The notes under the pieces: generated by a model | Database searches by the model: none | Told to the model about the DNA's origin: nothing | Seen by the model: only the letters and a program-made list of their open reading frames with translations | NCBI RefSeq assembly: GCF_947179515.1 | Contig: NC_067482.1 | Location: 80,088,444-80,152,443, forward strand | Length of the DNA stretch: 64,000 nt | Reading direction: 5' to 3' | Source: Apodemus sylvaticus | Lineage: Eukaryota > Chordata > Mammalia > Rodentia > Muridae | Part shown: piece by piece, positions 47,201 to 52,404 of the stretch | Position numbering within the stretch: position 1 is the first letter of the stretch | How the letters are laid out: every line of letters begins with the position of its first letter | Program-made: the position numbers and the translations under genes

Positions 47201-50200
47201 CTAATATCAAGGAGCCAGTAAGCCATTTGGGAGACAAAGGGCCTGAGAGGCACCTGTGTAACCCAAAGGGTGACACTTACAGCTGACCTTCACAGGCAGG
47301 GTGACTCTTGCCATTTAGTTAGTAAACACCGTGTGCACAGCAGCTCCACACTCGCTCTACGCTGCAGGTGTAGATGGAACATCAAAACATTTCCCTTACT
47401 GGTCTCTGTGCAAGCAGTGAGGAGGAGAGATGGGCGAGCTTCCTGATGGGGAACTCAGAGGGCAGGCAGGACAGCGGCAGCGGCGGGTGAGAACTCCTTC
47501 CCTACTACTGTACTATCAGGTCCGGCCAGTTTCCTCAGCGGAAGACTAAACATATCTCCTGCAAGGAAGGACAGGCTTAACAGCAAGGAGAGCTCAGGCG
47601 GCTGTGGCCAGGATCCACAATGCTGTTGGGTCTCAGCTCTGACCTTGGCTTGTCATGGTGCTGGCAGGGCTCACCTGTCTTCCTCAGTATTGCCTTCTTT
47701 GACCTCTGAAGATGTCCTTTTGGTCCTCAGCTGTTCTGATACACAGCTATACCGTGATGCTGGCCCTGGGTGGGCTACATCGTCAAGGTACATTTATCAT
47801 GCCGGAGTGGTAGAAGCAGGTTGATCAGAAGGCCCTTTAGGAAAGAAAAAAGGAAGGAAGAAAAAAGAAAAGAAGGAAGGGCCCCCAGGTTATTAGCTAT
47901 GACTCTGGGTGGGGAAGAGACACACAGCTGCTCCTCCCTCTTCCCTACAGGTCTGGCTCCCTGCCATGAAGGCCAAGGGGCTGGAGATCTCTGGCACCTT
48001 CACCCGGCAGGTCGGCTCCATCTCCATGGACCTGCAGCTGACTAACAAGGCCCTGCAGGTCATGACAGATTTCGCTATCCAGTTCAATCGTAACAGGTGA
48101 GTCCCTGGCCAGACTCAACAGCAGTGTCGTGACCACTGTGTGGACTTGAAAGCCCCAGACAGTGGACAGGGCACCTCTGCTAACTTGCCCTCCATTGCCC
48201 AAAGGATAGTGTGTCAGAACTCACTGCTCTAAGCCAGCCACCAACCACTGGAATTGCCTTACATCTGCCTCTCCTCCCAGGCCCGAGTCACTTTTCTGTT
48301 GGGGGCAACTCTGAAAAAGTGGGTTGGGTAGTAGGCCTGCTAGCCAGCCTCCCCTGGGAGCAAGGCAGGGCTCAGCCCAGCTTTCTCCTCCTTAGACAAG
48401 GACTCACTCTGAGAATGAGTGGTAGCTGCTCCGAGCCCCATGTTTCTTATACTGCCCCAGGCACTCTGATGAGGGACCTTGGTGGCCCCTCAGGATGATT
48501 CCTCTTCCTGAGTGGCTCCAGTGAGGAGCGAACTGAGCCTCTAAGAAGTTGACTGAAGCCTGGCAGTGGTGGTGCACGCCTTTAATCCCAGCACTTGGGA
48601 GGCAGAGGCAGACAGATTTCTGAGTTCGAGGCTGGCCTGGTCTACAGAGTGAGTTCCAGGATAGCCAGAACTATACAGAGAAACCCTGTCTCGAAAACAA
48701 ACAAACAAACAAACAAAAAAAAAAAAAAGAAGTTGACTGAAGGGGCAGCTTTCTCAGGAAAGCCTTAGGCAGTTTGGGGAGCTGAGGCAGCTCTGCCTCT
48801 TCCATTCACAGGACACTAGGTGCATGACTGCTCATAGCAAACCTCTGTGCATTAAACCTTTCTGGGTAGCAGATCCTAAGCCAAGGACTGTAGAGTATTA
48901 GTCTCCAAAGAGCCACCTGACAGTCTAGTAGAGCAGAGGTTACTTACTCCTTGTAATTCAAAGGCCCTGCCCAAGGTCGCAGAGCTGACAGTGATGGCAG
49001 GCCTGGGCTTCCCTCTGCATCAAAGCAAGTCATAGTCTGAGTTTCAGTTCTCAGCAGCCGTGTTCTCCCTGTAAGAGCTGGGAGCGGGTGTAAGCCAGTT
49101 CCTCAGTGAGAGTCTGTGTTCTAATCAGGAAGAGGGAATTGTATTTCTGATGTCTACCAGTATAGAAAATGGCCTATTGCTACCCTGGACATTCCCAGTC
49201 TCAGTTCAGGTTCCTTCTGCACCACTGTGACAGCCATGGGATAGCATGACCAGTTGGCGTTCAGACAGTTAAGTCTGGTCTTTCTAGGGGTGTTCATAGC
49301 TGTCTTTTGAGTTATGGGTCTTAGCAGTAAATATCTAGGCTGGCAGTTTTCCATGGAGAAACTTGTCACAGCCCCTGGTGTTGGGTGGAGGTCCTGAGGG
49401 AAGGGGCAGGGCTCTGCTGTCATGGCCTACAAGGAACCAGCCCAGAGGAGAAGCAGCAGCAGCGAAGAGCGAAGTCTTGCTGGACCCAGGTTCTTGCCTT
49501 CTGACTACATGGTCAGAGGAGCAGGGGTGCTCATGAGCTTGGCAAAGGCTGACTTAATGAAGCTGCTCTGTGCCCACCGCCCCTCCCCACACTCCCTGCA
49601 ACTGCTGCGGGCCTTCTCTCTCTCTCCAGCTTTGGCTTGGCCCCTGCTGCACCACTCCAAGTGCATGCACCGCTCAGCCCCAACCAGACCGTGGAGATCT
49701 CCCTGCCTCTTAACACAGTGGGCTCAGTCATGAAGATGGAGCCTCTAAACAATCTTCAGGTGTGTTCCCACAGGGCCAGACACCTGTTTCTACCTAGTCT
49801 CAGCCATGTGGTGGATGTAGCTAACCGTATGTGCAGGAAGCCAGAGAGAATCGTGCTCTTGGCTGGAGGTGGGACCTGGGCTAGGGGACAAGGCTACAAG
49901 GGTGGGTTCTATGAGAAAACCTGCTCTGGACACCCTGCTTGGGCCCTCAGAGGTGGGCTAAGCCCAGGAATCAGGGTGTCCAGCCTTGGGGACTGACTGG
50001 AGACCCCCATGCCTAGGTGGCTGTGAAGAACAACATTGACGTCTTCTACTTCAGCACGTTGTACCCACTGCATGTCCTCTTCGTGGAGGACGGGAAGATG
50101 GGTGAGTGGGGAAGGGCCCCGGGGATTTGAGCAGTAGGACTGCAGCTAGGGAACCTGGGAAGGCTAGTGCTGTGGTAAGGATCAACAGGACAGCTTTGCC

Positions 50201-52404
50201 TAGGATGGGCTCTTCAGCTGATCCTGGGCCCCATGTCTGGCTCACCTCACTTGTGAGCACTGCTGCCCACCCTTTCGCTTGTCTGGACTGCAAAGAACCA
50301 AGTCAGTCACCATACCTGGTGGCTGTGCGGCTCATCACCTTTGCCACAGAACCATGTCTAACAAGCAAACTGCACCGAGGGAGGAGGAGAGGAGGTCAGA
50401 TATCCGGGAAGCCAAAGGAGAGGCCGGAAGCAGAGGGCATTTGGGAACAAGCCTGTGTCCTGAGCTGAAGCAGAGGGAACTGTGGAGGAGCAAATGCCTT
50501 CACTCAGCAAACAGGCAGCACATCGGAGCCCAGACCCATTCCTGCCATGGGGTGCCAAGGGACCCCTGTTTATCAAGATCCCATCTCATCCCGCCCTGTT
50601 CACCCTGCAGACCGACAAATGTTCCTGGCCACATGGAAGGACATTCCCAACGAGAATGAAGCCCAGTTCCAGATCAGGGACTGCCCGCTTAACACGGGTG
50701 AGCCCCTCCCCCACCTCCCCCACCCCCACCCCCCATCCCCGGGATCTCACTCGCTCTCTGCCCTGTACCCACTGACTGAGGGCCTTCCGTGAATGTCTGA
50801 TCCTGCAGAGGCTGCGAGTAACAAGCTGCAAAGCAGTAACATCTTCACTGTCGCCAAGAGGAACGTGGAGGGCCAGGACATGCTCTACCAATCTCTGAAG
50901 CTGACCAACGGCATCTGGGTGCTGGCGGAGCTGCGCATCCAGCCAGGCAGCCCCAGCCTCACGGTGAGAGCCCCATACCCACTGCCAGGTCCTCCACCTC
51001 CCTGCCCTGCCCAGACAGCGCTTCCCGAAACAGCCATCCAAGTCTGTGCTGCGAGGACACTTGACAGGTGTCCCTATGCCAGGGTCTCTGAGCCCAGCAT
51101 GAGAACTGGTTCTTAAACTTCAACTCAACCCCATCACGTTACCCAGATAAGACACTAAGGCACATAAACACCTACCCCAGACCGAGAAATAGTATCGCTG
51201 GCTACAGGAGTTGGCCCTGCTGCTTTATGGGTGCCTGAGCCTGCCCAGGGCATGCAGATTTCAGCAGGCCATGATTCTACATCTCGAGTCAGAGCCGTCA
51301 GAGGACAGGTTCTCTGGCAGGCTGGGTATTTTGTAGAGTCCAGGCATTGCTTCCCCTGTGCACCCTTGCCTGGTGGGTGTGGCCTCTCCTAATGCTGGTG
51401 ACTGTAGTGCTGGTGGGTGGGGCTGATGGTGGCTGAGGTGGTGGTAATTTCCATCTTCCTGTTCGGTTGCTGCATGTCCACCTTCCCTCCTGGCACCATG
51501 GTACAGGACTTGGAGGTTAGCAGATTGCTCTGTCTTCTTGTGCCCCACCTCCGTCCTCCGAGCAGGACTGCGCATGCCCCATCGCCTACTCTTGCCCCAG
51601 TGCGTTCTGCTTTCCCCGTCTCTCAACCTTGCTTCAGTCGGGTGCTCCCAAGGCCCAGCAGAGATGCATGGAGGTTGCCAACCCCAGACTTTCCAACCAC
51701 CTGAGCATGCACGGTGTGCAGAGCCCTTAGAGAGGCCACTGCTGCTGAATCCAAAAGTCCGCTTGCCACGCCTTCATAGTTGCAGCCTCAGATAGACCTG
51801 CTGCTCTCAAGTGGAAGGGCTAGTTGGCTTCCTTCCCTTCTGCCTGGAATCTCAAGGCTCAGACCTCACCCAGCACTGAGGCAATTCCACACAGACTTGC
51901 TTCCTGTGCAGGAGCCAGAGCAATCCCATATACCTTGCAGTCCCAGGAGAGCTCTGCTCCCCCTTAACCCTTTGCCCACCAGGACTGTATGTCAGAATTG
52001 CCCGACCTAGACCTCCAGAGGTTAGAGTGGGGCAGACAGCCCAGAGGGGTGGGCTGGGTACTCCTGTCGGCTTATGAATCGAGCCGCCTGCCCGTGGCTC
52101 CAGTAGCAGAACTGACAGCAGGCGTGAGGGCTGTAAATATATTTGGTTCCTGCCAGGCTGACTGAGGGCCACCTCCTCTGCTTTCCCTCACATCTGCCCG
52201 CTCTTAGCTTCCAGCCTGCCGTGTGCATGCGATACATCCTGCTCACTTCTCCAGTGCCTGCCCGTTCTCCTTCCCTTTACTGAAGAGCCCCAGGGATAAG
52301 TTCTTTCCCTGCCTCCCCTTCTCCTGCAGCTGTCCCTGAAGTGTCGAGCCCCGGAGGTATCCCAGCATGTGTACCAGGCCTACGAGACTATCCTCAAGAA
52401 CTGA
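19841..52404 (+). CDS. Ap1b1: AP-1 complex subunit beta-1, complete spliced CDS (20 constitutive exons, 2 optional microexons)
   Basis: Large beta subunit of the AP-1 adaptor, which with gamma, mu1 and sigma1 subunits links clathrin to cargo and ARF1-marked membrane at the trans-Golgi network and endosomes. The constitutive exons join in frame to 943 codons; the two microexons can raise this to 946, 950 or 953. Domains seen: helical trunk (about 1-584), Pro/Ala/Gly-rich hinge with clathrin box LLNLD at 632-636, and two-part appendage (about 719-943). AP-1 beta-1 is chosen over the very similar AP-2 beta-1 because of FTTTKKG rather than FTTNKKG at the N-terminus, the [20 protein letters not shown] stretch, and the hinge and appendage sequence ([20 protein letters not shown]). 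All junctions are GT-AG except one GC-AG. No frameshift or premature stop was seen, so this is the functional gene and not a processed pseudogene. Confidence 0.97.
20328..20502 (+). repeat. B2 SINE with 14-bp target duplication
   Basis: AAAGAAATAGTGGA at 20314-20327 repeats at 20503-20516. The head lacks about 10 bases (ACTCAGCCGACTGCTC); A-rich tail. Confidence 0.94.
20625..20845 (-). repeat. (TG)n run and reverse B3-type SINE
   Basis: TG repeat 20625-20651, then CTTCTCTGGATGCCCATGGA, GTTGGATCCCCAGAACAAGA, CTGTCTCTCCAGCCC. Confidence 0.75.
21150..21297 (-). repeat. B1 SINE, reverse
   Basis: GCAGGGTTTCTCTGTATAGC, CACAGAGATCCGCCTGCCTC, GATTAAAGGTGTGTGCCCC. Confidence 0.9.
22159..22311 (+). 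repeat. B1 SINE with 15-bp target duplication
   Basis: AAGATTTGCAAGGAA at 22144-22158 repeats exactly at 22312-22326. Full B1 body. Confidence 0.96.
22327..22490 (+). repeat. MIR-like remnant
   Basis: CTCATTTGTAAAAATGGGG followed by ATATGAAATGAG and GGTGCTGGGCTAAG resembles the MIR 3' half. Confidence 0.5.
23057..23162 (+). CDS. Ap1b1: Ap1b1 exon, residues 13-48
   Basis: Begins after CCTTAG and ends before GTATGC. Encodes [20 protein letters not shown] and on to GKDVS, the first trunk helices with a strongly basic Lys-rich stretch. The residues [19 protein letters not shown] separate AP-1 beta (S, D, K) from AP-2 beta (N, E, R). The last codon is split AG|T with the next exon. Confidence 0.96.
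24008..24240 (+). repeat. B4-type SINE with (TC)n(AC)n tail
   Basis: GTGCCTCAGTGGGTAAAGGT, ACCACCAAGCCTGGTGACCT, TTATCCTCTGACCCTCCACA; microsatellite at 24160-24217. Confidence 0.82.
24703..24792 (-). repeat. B1 fragment, reverse
   Basis: CTTCTCTGTGTAGCCCTGGC, CAGACCAGGCTAGCCTCAAA; truncated at both ends. A short (CCA)n run follows at about 24827-24845. Confidence 0.78.
24846..24968 (+). repeat. MIR-like remnant
   Basis: TTTCTTAACCTCAGAATTAT, GTTAAATGAGATGAAGTATG, TAGCACTAAGCCTGGTACAC. Confidence 0.6.
25178..25252 (-). repeat. ID-type SINE, reverse
   Basis: GCTGGGAATTGAACCCTGGA and AAGCAAGTGCTCTACCATTA match the tRNA-Ala-derived ID core in reverse. Confidence 0.75.
25280..25610 (-). repeat. 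Two abutting reverse B2 copies (dimer)
   Basis: Copy one (25280-25433) has a (GTTT)n tail and a variant head CTCCAGTTGACTCTGCTCAC; copy two (25434-25610) is complete with CTCTCCAGCCCC. One imperfect 15-bp repeat (CTGTTGCATCTTCTT at 25265, CTGTTGCACGTTCTT at 25611) flanks the pair, as if inserted as a unit. Confidence 0.85.
25739..25874 (+). CDS. Ap1b1: Ap1b1 exon, residues 48-93
   Basis: Acceptor TTTTGCAG and donor GTGGGT. Encodes [20 protein letters not shown] through VNTFVK, part of the helical trunk that is nearly invariant between beta-1 and beta-2 adaptins. Ends in phase 0 after residue 93. Confidence 0.97.
25875..26712 (+). other. Ap1b1: Ap1b1 intron
   Basis: GT-AG intron of 838 bases. 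An old B1-like monomer (about 26287-26425) and an MIR-like trace (about 26440-26580) fill the second half; nothing recognisable in 25880-26280. Confidence 0.85.
26287..26580 (+). repeat. Old B1-like monomer followed by MIR-like remnant
   Basis: CAGCACTTCGGAGGCTAAGG and AAGCCCTGTCTCAAATGC (26287-26425); then CAGAGCCTCAGCTTCCGCGG, GTGAAATGGCC (26440-26580). Confidence 0.6.
26713..26958 (+). CDS. Ap1b1: Ap1b1 exon, residues 94-175
   Basis: Acceptor CCCCTCAG, donor GTAAGT. Encodes [20 protein letters not shown] through [13 protein letters not shown]-like helix pairs of the trunk; the [12 protein letters not shown] block is a hallmark of beta-adaptins. Length is 82 complete codons, phase 0 at both ends. 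Confidence 0.98.
27460..27540 (+). repeat. Old B1 5' fragment
   Basis: TGTAATCCCAGCAATCAGAA, GGCTGAGGCACGAGGATTG. Confidence 0.6.
27551..27718 (+). repeat. Young B1 with 12-bp target duplication
   Basis: AAGATTTTTCTT at 27538-27549 repeats at 27719-27730. Head GCCGGGCGGCGGTGGTGGCG carries extra GGC/GGT triplets. Confidence 0.94.
27824..27923 (-). repeat. B2 5' half, reverse
   Basis: ATAGATGGTTGTGAGCCACT, GGATTTGAACTCATGACC, CTGAGCCATCTTACCAGTCC. Confidence 0.85.
28328..28518 (+). CDS. Ap1b1: Ap1b1 exon, residues 176-239
   Basis: Acceptor CATCCAG, donor GTGAGC. Encodes [20 protein letters not shown] through [18 protein letters not shown] and ANYMPKDD are the AP-1 forms (AP-2 beta has SESHPNSN and SNYNPKDD). 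The final serine codon is split AG|C. Confidence 0.97.
28801..29155 (-). repeat. Two MIR-like SINEs, reverse
   Basis: Piece one (about 28800-28945): CACCTCACAGACAAGGAGAC and GAGGAACTTG. Piece two (about 29028-29155): AAGATGGGGAAACTGAGGCT, the canonical reverse MIR core. Confidence 0.65.
29205..29515 (+). repeat. RSINE/ID-B1 composite and B1 3' remnant
   Basis: GGTTGGTAGAGTGCTTGCTG, CTCAGCACTTGGAAGTGGAG; then GCTACATAGCAAGTTTAAGG and an A-rich tail. Confidence 0.6.
29597..29818 (+). CDS. Ap1b1: Ap1b1 exon, residues 239-313
   Basis: Acceptor GGCCGCAG, donor GTACAA. Encodes [20 protein letters not shown] through NINLIVQK. The [20 protein letters not shown] stretch matches beta-1 and differs from beta-2 (LELLPKDSDYYN). 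The pyrimidine tract is set back from the acceptor and interrupted by purines. Confidence 0.97.
29943..30095 (+). repeat. MER5A-type hAT-Charlie remnant
   Basis: TGATAATGTCTGGAGACATA, TTGCTACTGGCATCCAGTGG and GGGACACTGCTCAGTATCCT follow the MER5A consensus order. An ancient pan-mammalian element. Confidence 0.8.
32109..32300 (+). repeat. B1 SINE with long A/(GAAA)n tail next to an exon
   Basis: AGCCAGGCGGAGGTGGCGCA head, B1 body, about 36 A, then GAAA repeats. The tail ends 50 bases before the exon at 32351. Confidence 0.93.
32351..32471 (+). CDS. Ap1b1: Ap1b1 exon, residues 313-353, followed by a GC donor
   Basis: Acceptor GCCACCAG; encodes [20 protein letters not shown] through [10 protein letters not shown]. 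The downstream donor is GC (CAG|GCAAGC) and not GT. The protein requires this exact cut, because the next exon starts with [17 protein letters not shown] is the AP-1 form (AP-2: KQEIKVFF). Confidence 0.97.
32697..32935 (+). repeat. Old B1-like monomer and ID-like element
   Basis: CCCAGATACTTGGGTTCCTG, GCAGGAGAATCACTTTTCCT; then GGTGACGCTCAGTGAGTAAA. Confidence 0.55.
32949..33157 (+). repeat. B3-type SINE with (CA)n
   Basis: GGGAGCTAAAGAGATGGCTC, TTAGTTCTCAGCACCTGCTT; (AC)n at 33091-33124 before the A-rich tail. Confidence 0.82.
33163..33320 (+). repeat. B1 SINE
   Basis: AGCTGGGCGTGGTAGGGCGC to CAGAGAAACCTGTCTCGAAA, tail of AAAAC repeats. Confidence 0.92.
33327..33475 (+). repeat. Old B1-like SINE with A tail
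   Basis: GTTTGGTGGTGTACCTTTAT, CACTGGAAAGGTGGAGACAG, long A tail at about 33449-33475. Confidence 0.65.
33478..33533 (+). repeat. L1 3'-end scrap
   Basis: GGGGACCAGGAAGCGGGGCA and TTTGAAATGTAAATAAAGAA match the terminal bases of mouse L1 3' UTRs, as at 61.15 kb. Confidence 0.7.
33638..33722 (+). repeat. ID-type SINE
   Basis: GGCTGGGAATGTAGGTCAGT, GTTAGAGCATCTACTTAGCA, CAGTCCCCAGCACC. Confidence 0.8.
33964..34059 (+). CDS. Ap1b1: Ap1b1 exon, residues 354-385
   Basis: Encodes [20 protein letters not shown] through RCAIKVE in 32 whole codons, trunk helices shared by all beta-adaptins. Donor GTGAGT. The acceptor follows a purine-containing tract (TTTTTGTTTGGAGCACAG). Confidence 0.97.
34060..34640 (+). 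other. Ap1b1: Ap1b1 intron
   Basis: Short GT-AG intron of 581 bases; I see no repeat or gene in it. Confidence 0.85.
34641..34756 (+). CDS. Ap1b1: Ap1b1 exon, residues 386-424
   Basis: Acceptor TTCCCACAG. Encodes [20 protein letters not shown] through DIFRKYPN. It ends AACAA before donor GTAGGT, the lysine codon being completed by the G that opens the next exon. VVIKDIFRK is the AP-1 form (AP-2: VVIRDIFRK). Confidence 0.96.
34935..35058 (+). repeat. B1 SINE, diverged
   Basis: CGGGCAGTAGTAGTGCTTGC, GGCAGGCAGATCTCAGTGAG, CAGCCAGGGAAATACAGTCT. Confidence 0.85.
35089..35219. repeat. Composite microsatellite (TCTG/TC)n(CA)n
   Basis: About 80 bases of TCTG/TC repeats, then about 45 bases of CA. 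It ends 81 bases before the exon at 35301. Confidence 0.95.
35301..35466 (+). CDS. Ap1b1: Ap1b1 exon, residues 424-479
   Basis: Acceptor CTTTCCCAG, donor GTGAGC. Encodes [20 protein letters not shown] through [18 protein letters not shown] is the AP-1 form (AP-2: DEPDARAAMIW). The [17 protein letters not shown] block is a highly conserved trunk signature. Confidence 0.97.
36173..36362 (-). repeat. Young B1, reverse, 8-bp target duplication
   Basis: TAGAGACC at 36165-36172 repeats at 36363-36370. (GTTT)n tail, near-consensus body. Confidence 0.93.
36575..36875 (+). repeat. Old B1-like piece and B4-type SINE
   Basis: GGCTGTGGCAGTGTACACAT (B1-like); GGGCTGCTGAGATGACTCAG and an AATAAACACC tail (B4-like). 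Confidence 0.55.
38195..38271. repeat. Imperfect tandem duplication, about 40 bp, GC-rich
   Basis: CCCTTGCTGGGTG ... ACAGCTCCAGCCCC occurs at 38195-38234 and again at 38237-38271 with a shorter middle. Confidence 0.75.
38505..38645 (-). repeat. Old B1, reverse
   Basis: CAACAGGGTTTCCATACATC, AGTACTGGGATTGCAGGTAT. Confidence 0.6.
38845..39012 (-). repeat. B2 SINE, reverse
   Basis: TTTAAGATTTATTTCATGTC, AGAAGAGGGCATGAGATCCC, CTGAGCCATCTCTCCAGCC. Confidence 0.92.
39060..39195 (-). repeat. B4-type SINE, reverse
   Basis: AAGACAACTTTCAGGAGTTG, CAGGGATCGAACTCGGGTTC, TTTACCCACTGAGCCATCCC. Confidence 0.78.
39377..39600 (-). repeat. CT-rich tract and reverse B1
   Basis: CT/CCCT run 39377-39452; B1 from GAAACAGTTTCTCTGCATAG to AAAGGCGTGCGCCACCACTG. 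Confidence 0.88.
39640..39783 (+). repeat. Old B1/Alu-like monomer
   Basis: TTGGTGGCTCATGCCTGTAA, CTTGGGAGGCTGAGGCTGGA, GGAGAATCGCTTTG: closer to the ancestral 7SL monomer than to modern B1. Confidence 0.7.
40222..40322 (+). repeat. B1 with internal deletion
   Basis: GGGGTGGCACACAGCACTCA, GTGAGTTCCAGGACAGCCAG, A tail. Confidence 0.75.
40810..40908 (+). CDS. Ap1b1: Ap1b1 exon, residues 480-512
   Basis: Acceptor CCCCGCAG, donor GTAGTG. Encodes [20 protein letters not shown] through LSLATQ in 33 whole codons. QLQLLT and KKPTETQ are AP-1 forms (AP-2: QLTLLT, KKPSETQ). Confidence 0.97.
40909..41498 (+). other. Ap1b1: Ap1b1 intron
   Basis: 590-base GT-AG intron. A diverged B1 at about 41275-41392 lies just over 100 bases before the next exon; the rest looks unique. 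The acceptor reads CTCAAG. Confidence 0.85.
41275..41392 (+). repeat. B1 SINE, diverged
   Basis: TAGGTATGGTGGTACATGCT, CCCAGCAGTTGGGAGGCAGA, CCCTGTCTCAAAAA. Confidence 0.82.
41499..41758 (+). CDS. Ap1b1: Ap1b1 exon, residues 513-599 (end of trunk, start of hinge)
   Basis: Encodes [20 protein letters not shown] through [13 protein letters not shown]. The [17 protein letters not shown] block is near invariant in beta-adaptins. After NAFVEGGRG the sequence changes from packed helices to flexible hinge. Donor GTGAGT; the last codon is split TC|G. Confidence 0.97.
41759..42297 (+). other. Ap1b1: Ap1b1 intron
   Basis: 539-base GT-AG intron. An MIR-like SINE in reverse (about 41850-41985) is the only repeat I see. 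Confidence 0.75.
41850..41985 (-). repeat. MIR-like remnant, reverse
   Basis: CACCTCATGTAATCTTCTGA, CATTTAACAGATAAGGAGAG. Confidence 0.6.
42298..42499 (+). CDS. Ap1b1: Ap1b1 hinge exon with clathrin box, residues 599-666
   Basis: Acceptor CCAACAG, donor GTATGT. Encodes a Pro/Ala/Gly-rich linker and then [20 protein letters not shown] at residues 632-636 (bases 42395-42409) is a canonical clathrin box (L-hydrophobic-x-hydrophobic-acidic), which binds the clathrin heavy-chain terminal domain. A second leucine-rich motif, [11 protein letters not shown], ends the exon in phase 0, so a microexon can be inserted or skipped without changing frame. Confidence 0.97.
42500..43083 (+). other. Ap1b1: Ap1b1 intron upstream of the 21-nt microexon
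   Basis: 584 bases without recognisable repeats. The last 90 bases are strongly pyrimidine-rich with several TGC motifs before the TTGGAG acceptor. Confidence 0.8.
43084..43104 (+). CDS. Ap1b1: Ap1b1 optional 21-nt hinge microexon (MGDEPEG)
   Basis: ATG GGG GAT GAG CCT GAA GGG, preceded by a long pyrimidine tract ending CTTGGAG and followed by donor GTATGG. It is exactly seven codons between two phase-0 exons, so inclusion adds seven acidic residues after LDSL. Human AP1B1 isoforms, as I recall, carry MGDEPEG at this place, which supports it being real. It is too short to be found by ORF scanning. Confidence 0.85.
43105..43560 (+). other. Ap1b1: Ap1b1 intron downstream of the 21-nt microexon
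   Basis: 456 bases, GT-AG, with no repeat or gene that I can recognise. Confidence 0.8.
43561..43716 (+). CDS. Ap1b1: Ap1b1 hinge exon, residues 667-718
   Basis: Acceptor TTGATCCAG, donor GTAAGT. Encodes [20 protein letters not shown] through GSYVAPKA: Ala/Pro-rich, low complexity, with the acidic-hydrophobic segment [13 protein letters not shown], a DLF-type motif typical of adaptor hinges. 52 whole codons. Confidence 0.96.
44471..44495. repeat. (AAT)n microsatellite
   Basis: Eight AAT units. Confidence 0.9.
45150..45295 (-). repeat. MIR-like remnant, reverse
   Basis: GGCCACTTAGCTCGTAAGTG and CAGAATGTGGAATTGCATGC fit the reverse MIR core. Confidence 0.55.
45618..45777 (+). repeat. Young B1 with 11-bp target duplication
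   Basis: AGTTCAAGACC at 45607-45617 repeats at 45778-45788; inserted in an older B1-like remnant. Confidence 0.93.
45835..46002 (+). repeat. B4-type SINE, old
   Basis: GACTTGAGTTCAGTTTCTGG, CACATGGTAGAAGGAAATC, GGTTGTCCTCTGACTGCCAC. Confidence 0.65.
46079..46235 (+). repeat. Young B1
   Basis: ACCGGGCGGTGGTGGCACAC through CCTGTCTCAAAAAACC, near consensus. Confidence 0.93.
47951..48096 (+). CDS. Ap1b1: Ap1b1 appendage exon, residues 719-767
   Basis: Acceptor TCCCTACAG, donor GTGAGT. Encodes [20 protein letters not shown] through FAIQFNRN, the first strands of the appendage sandwich subdomain. [20 protein letters not shown] is the AP-1 form (AP-2: HRQGHIYMEMNFTNKALQHM). Confidence 0.97.
48559..48726 (+). 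repeat. B1 SINE with 16-bp target duplication
   Basis: AAGAAGTTGACTGAAG at 48543-48558 repeats exactly at 48727-48742; (AAAC)n tail. Confidence 0.96.
48850..49030 (-). repeat. MIR-like remnant, reverse
   Basis: GCCCAAGGTCGCAGAGCTGA then AGGCCTGGGCTTCC is a recognisable reverse MIR core. Confidence 0.65.
49630..49759 (+). CDS. Ap1b1: Ap1b1 appendage exon, residues 767-810
   Basis: Acceptor TCTCTCCAG, donor GTGTGT. Encodes [20 protein letters not shown] through [10 protein letters not shown]; completes the sandwich subdomain and leads to the platform linker. Confidence 0.97.
50017..50101 (+). CDS. Ap1b1: Ap1b1 appendage exon, residues 811-839
   Basis: Acceptor TGCCTAG, donor GTGAGT. Encodes [20 protein letters not shown] through EDGKM. 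Y821 aligns with beta-2 Y815, the ligand-contact tyrosine of the sandwich side site. [10 protein letters not shown] is AP-1 specific (AP-2: SCLIPLNVLF). The aspartate codon is split G|AC. Confidence 0.97.
50102..50610 (+). other. Ap1b1: Ap1b1 intron
   Basis: 509 bases, GT-AG, GC-rich, without recognisable repeat or gene. Apparent 120-126 codon ORFs across it are frame shadows of intronic and exonic sequence. Confidence 0.85.
50611..50697 (+). CDS. Ap1b1: Ap1b1 appendage exon, residues 839-868
   Basis: Acceptor ACCCTGCAG, donor GTGAGC. Encodes [20 protein letters not shown] through DCPLNT. W847 aligns with beta-2 W841, the platform-site tryptophan that contacts helical accessory-protein motifs. 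Followed by a 111-base intron. Confidence 0.97.
50809..50963 (+). CDS. Ap1b1: Ap1b1 appendage exon, residues 868-919
   Basis: Acceptor GATCCTGCAG, donor GTGAGA. Encodes [20 protein letters not shown] through [11 protein letters not shown]894 in DMLYQSLK aligns with beta-2 Y888, another platform-site contact. Ends in phase 0, so the 9-nt microexon or the last exon can follow directly. Confidence 0.97.
50964..52329 (+). other. Ap1b1: Ap1b1 last intron, contains the 9-nt microexon
   Basis: GT-AG intron of 1.37 kb with no SINE, unusual for this gene. Apart from the microexon at 51507-51515 nothing else is recognisable. Freedom from repeats is compatible with conserved splicing signals. Confidence 0.8.
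51507..51515 (+). CDS. Ap1b1: Ap1b1 optional 9-nt appendage microexon (DLE)
   Basis: GAC TTG GAG between GTACAG and donor GTTAGC. Inclusion changes SLT-LSLKC to SLT-DLE-LSLKC in the platform subdomain. From memory, a human AP1B1 isoform reads CTDLELSLKC at the same place, an exact match that makes chance unlikely. The upstream region contains TGC motifs (GTTGCTGCATG) of the kind used by neuronal microexon regulators of the SRRM4 type; that regulatory link is inference. Confidence 0.8.

Larger units (their letters stand above)
43717..47950 (+). other. Ap1b1: Ap1b1 intron, 4.2 kb, between hinge and appendage
   Basis: GT-AG intron. B1 and B4-type SINEs cluster at 45.6-46.24 kb, with an (AAT)n run and an MIR-like trace before them. 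43720-44230, 44500-45140 and 46250-47940 look unique and hold no gene I can identify. Confidence 0.85.
48097..49629 (+). other. Ap1b1: Ap1b1 intron
   Basis: 1.5-kb GT-AG intron with a young B1 (48559-48726) and an MIR-like SINE in reverse (about 48850-49030). 48100-48540 and 49040-49620 look unique. Confidence 0.85.

Noticed and set aside
48468..48510. Possible C/D box snoRNA: TGATGA followed by CTGA in an Ap1b1 intron
   Set aside because: I recall that human AP1B1 hosts SNORD125, so I looked for boxes in the 3' introns. This hit has only about 35 bases between boxes and no good terminal stem. I found no convincing C/D pair; a search with the human snoRNA sequence would decide.
19841..52404. 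Identification as AP-2 beta-1 (Ap2b1)
   Set aside because: The trunk is nearly identical, but diagnostic residues in every variable exon ([54 protein letters not shown]) match beta-1.
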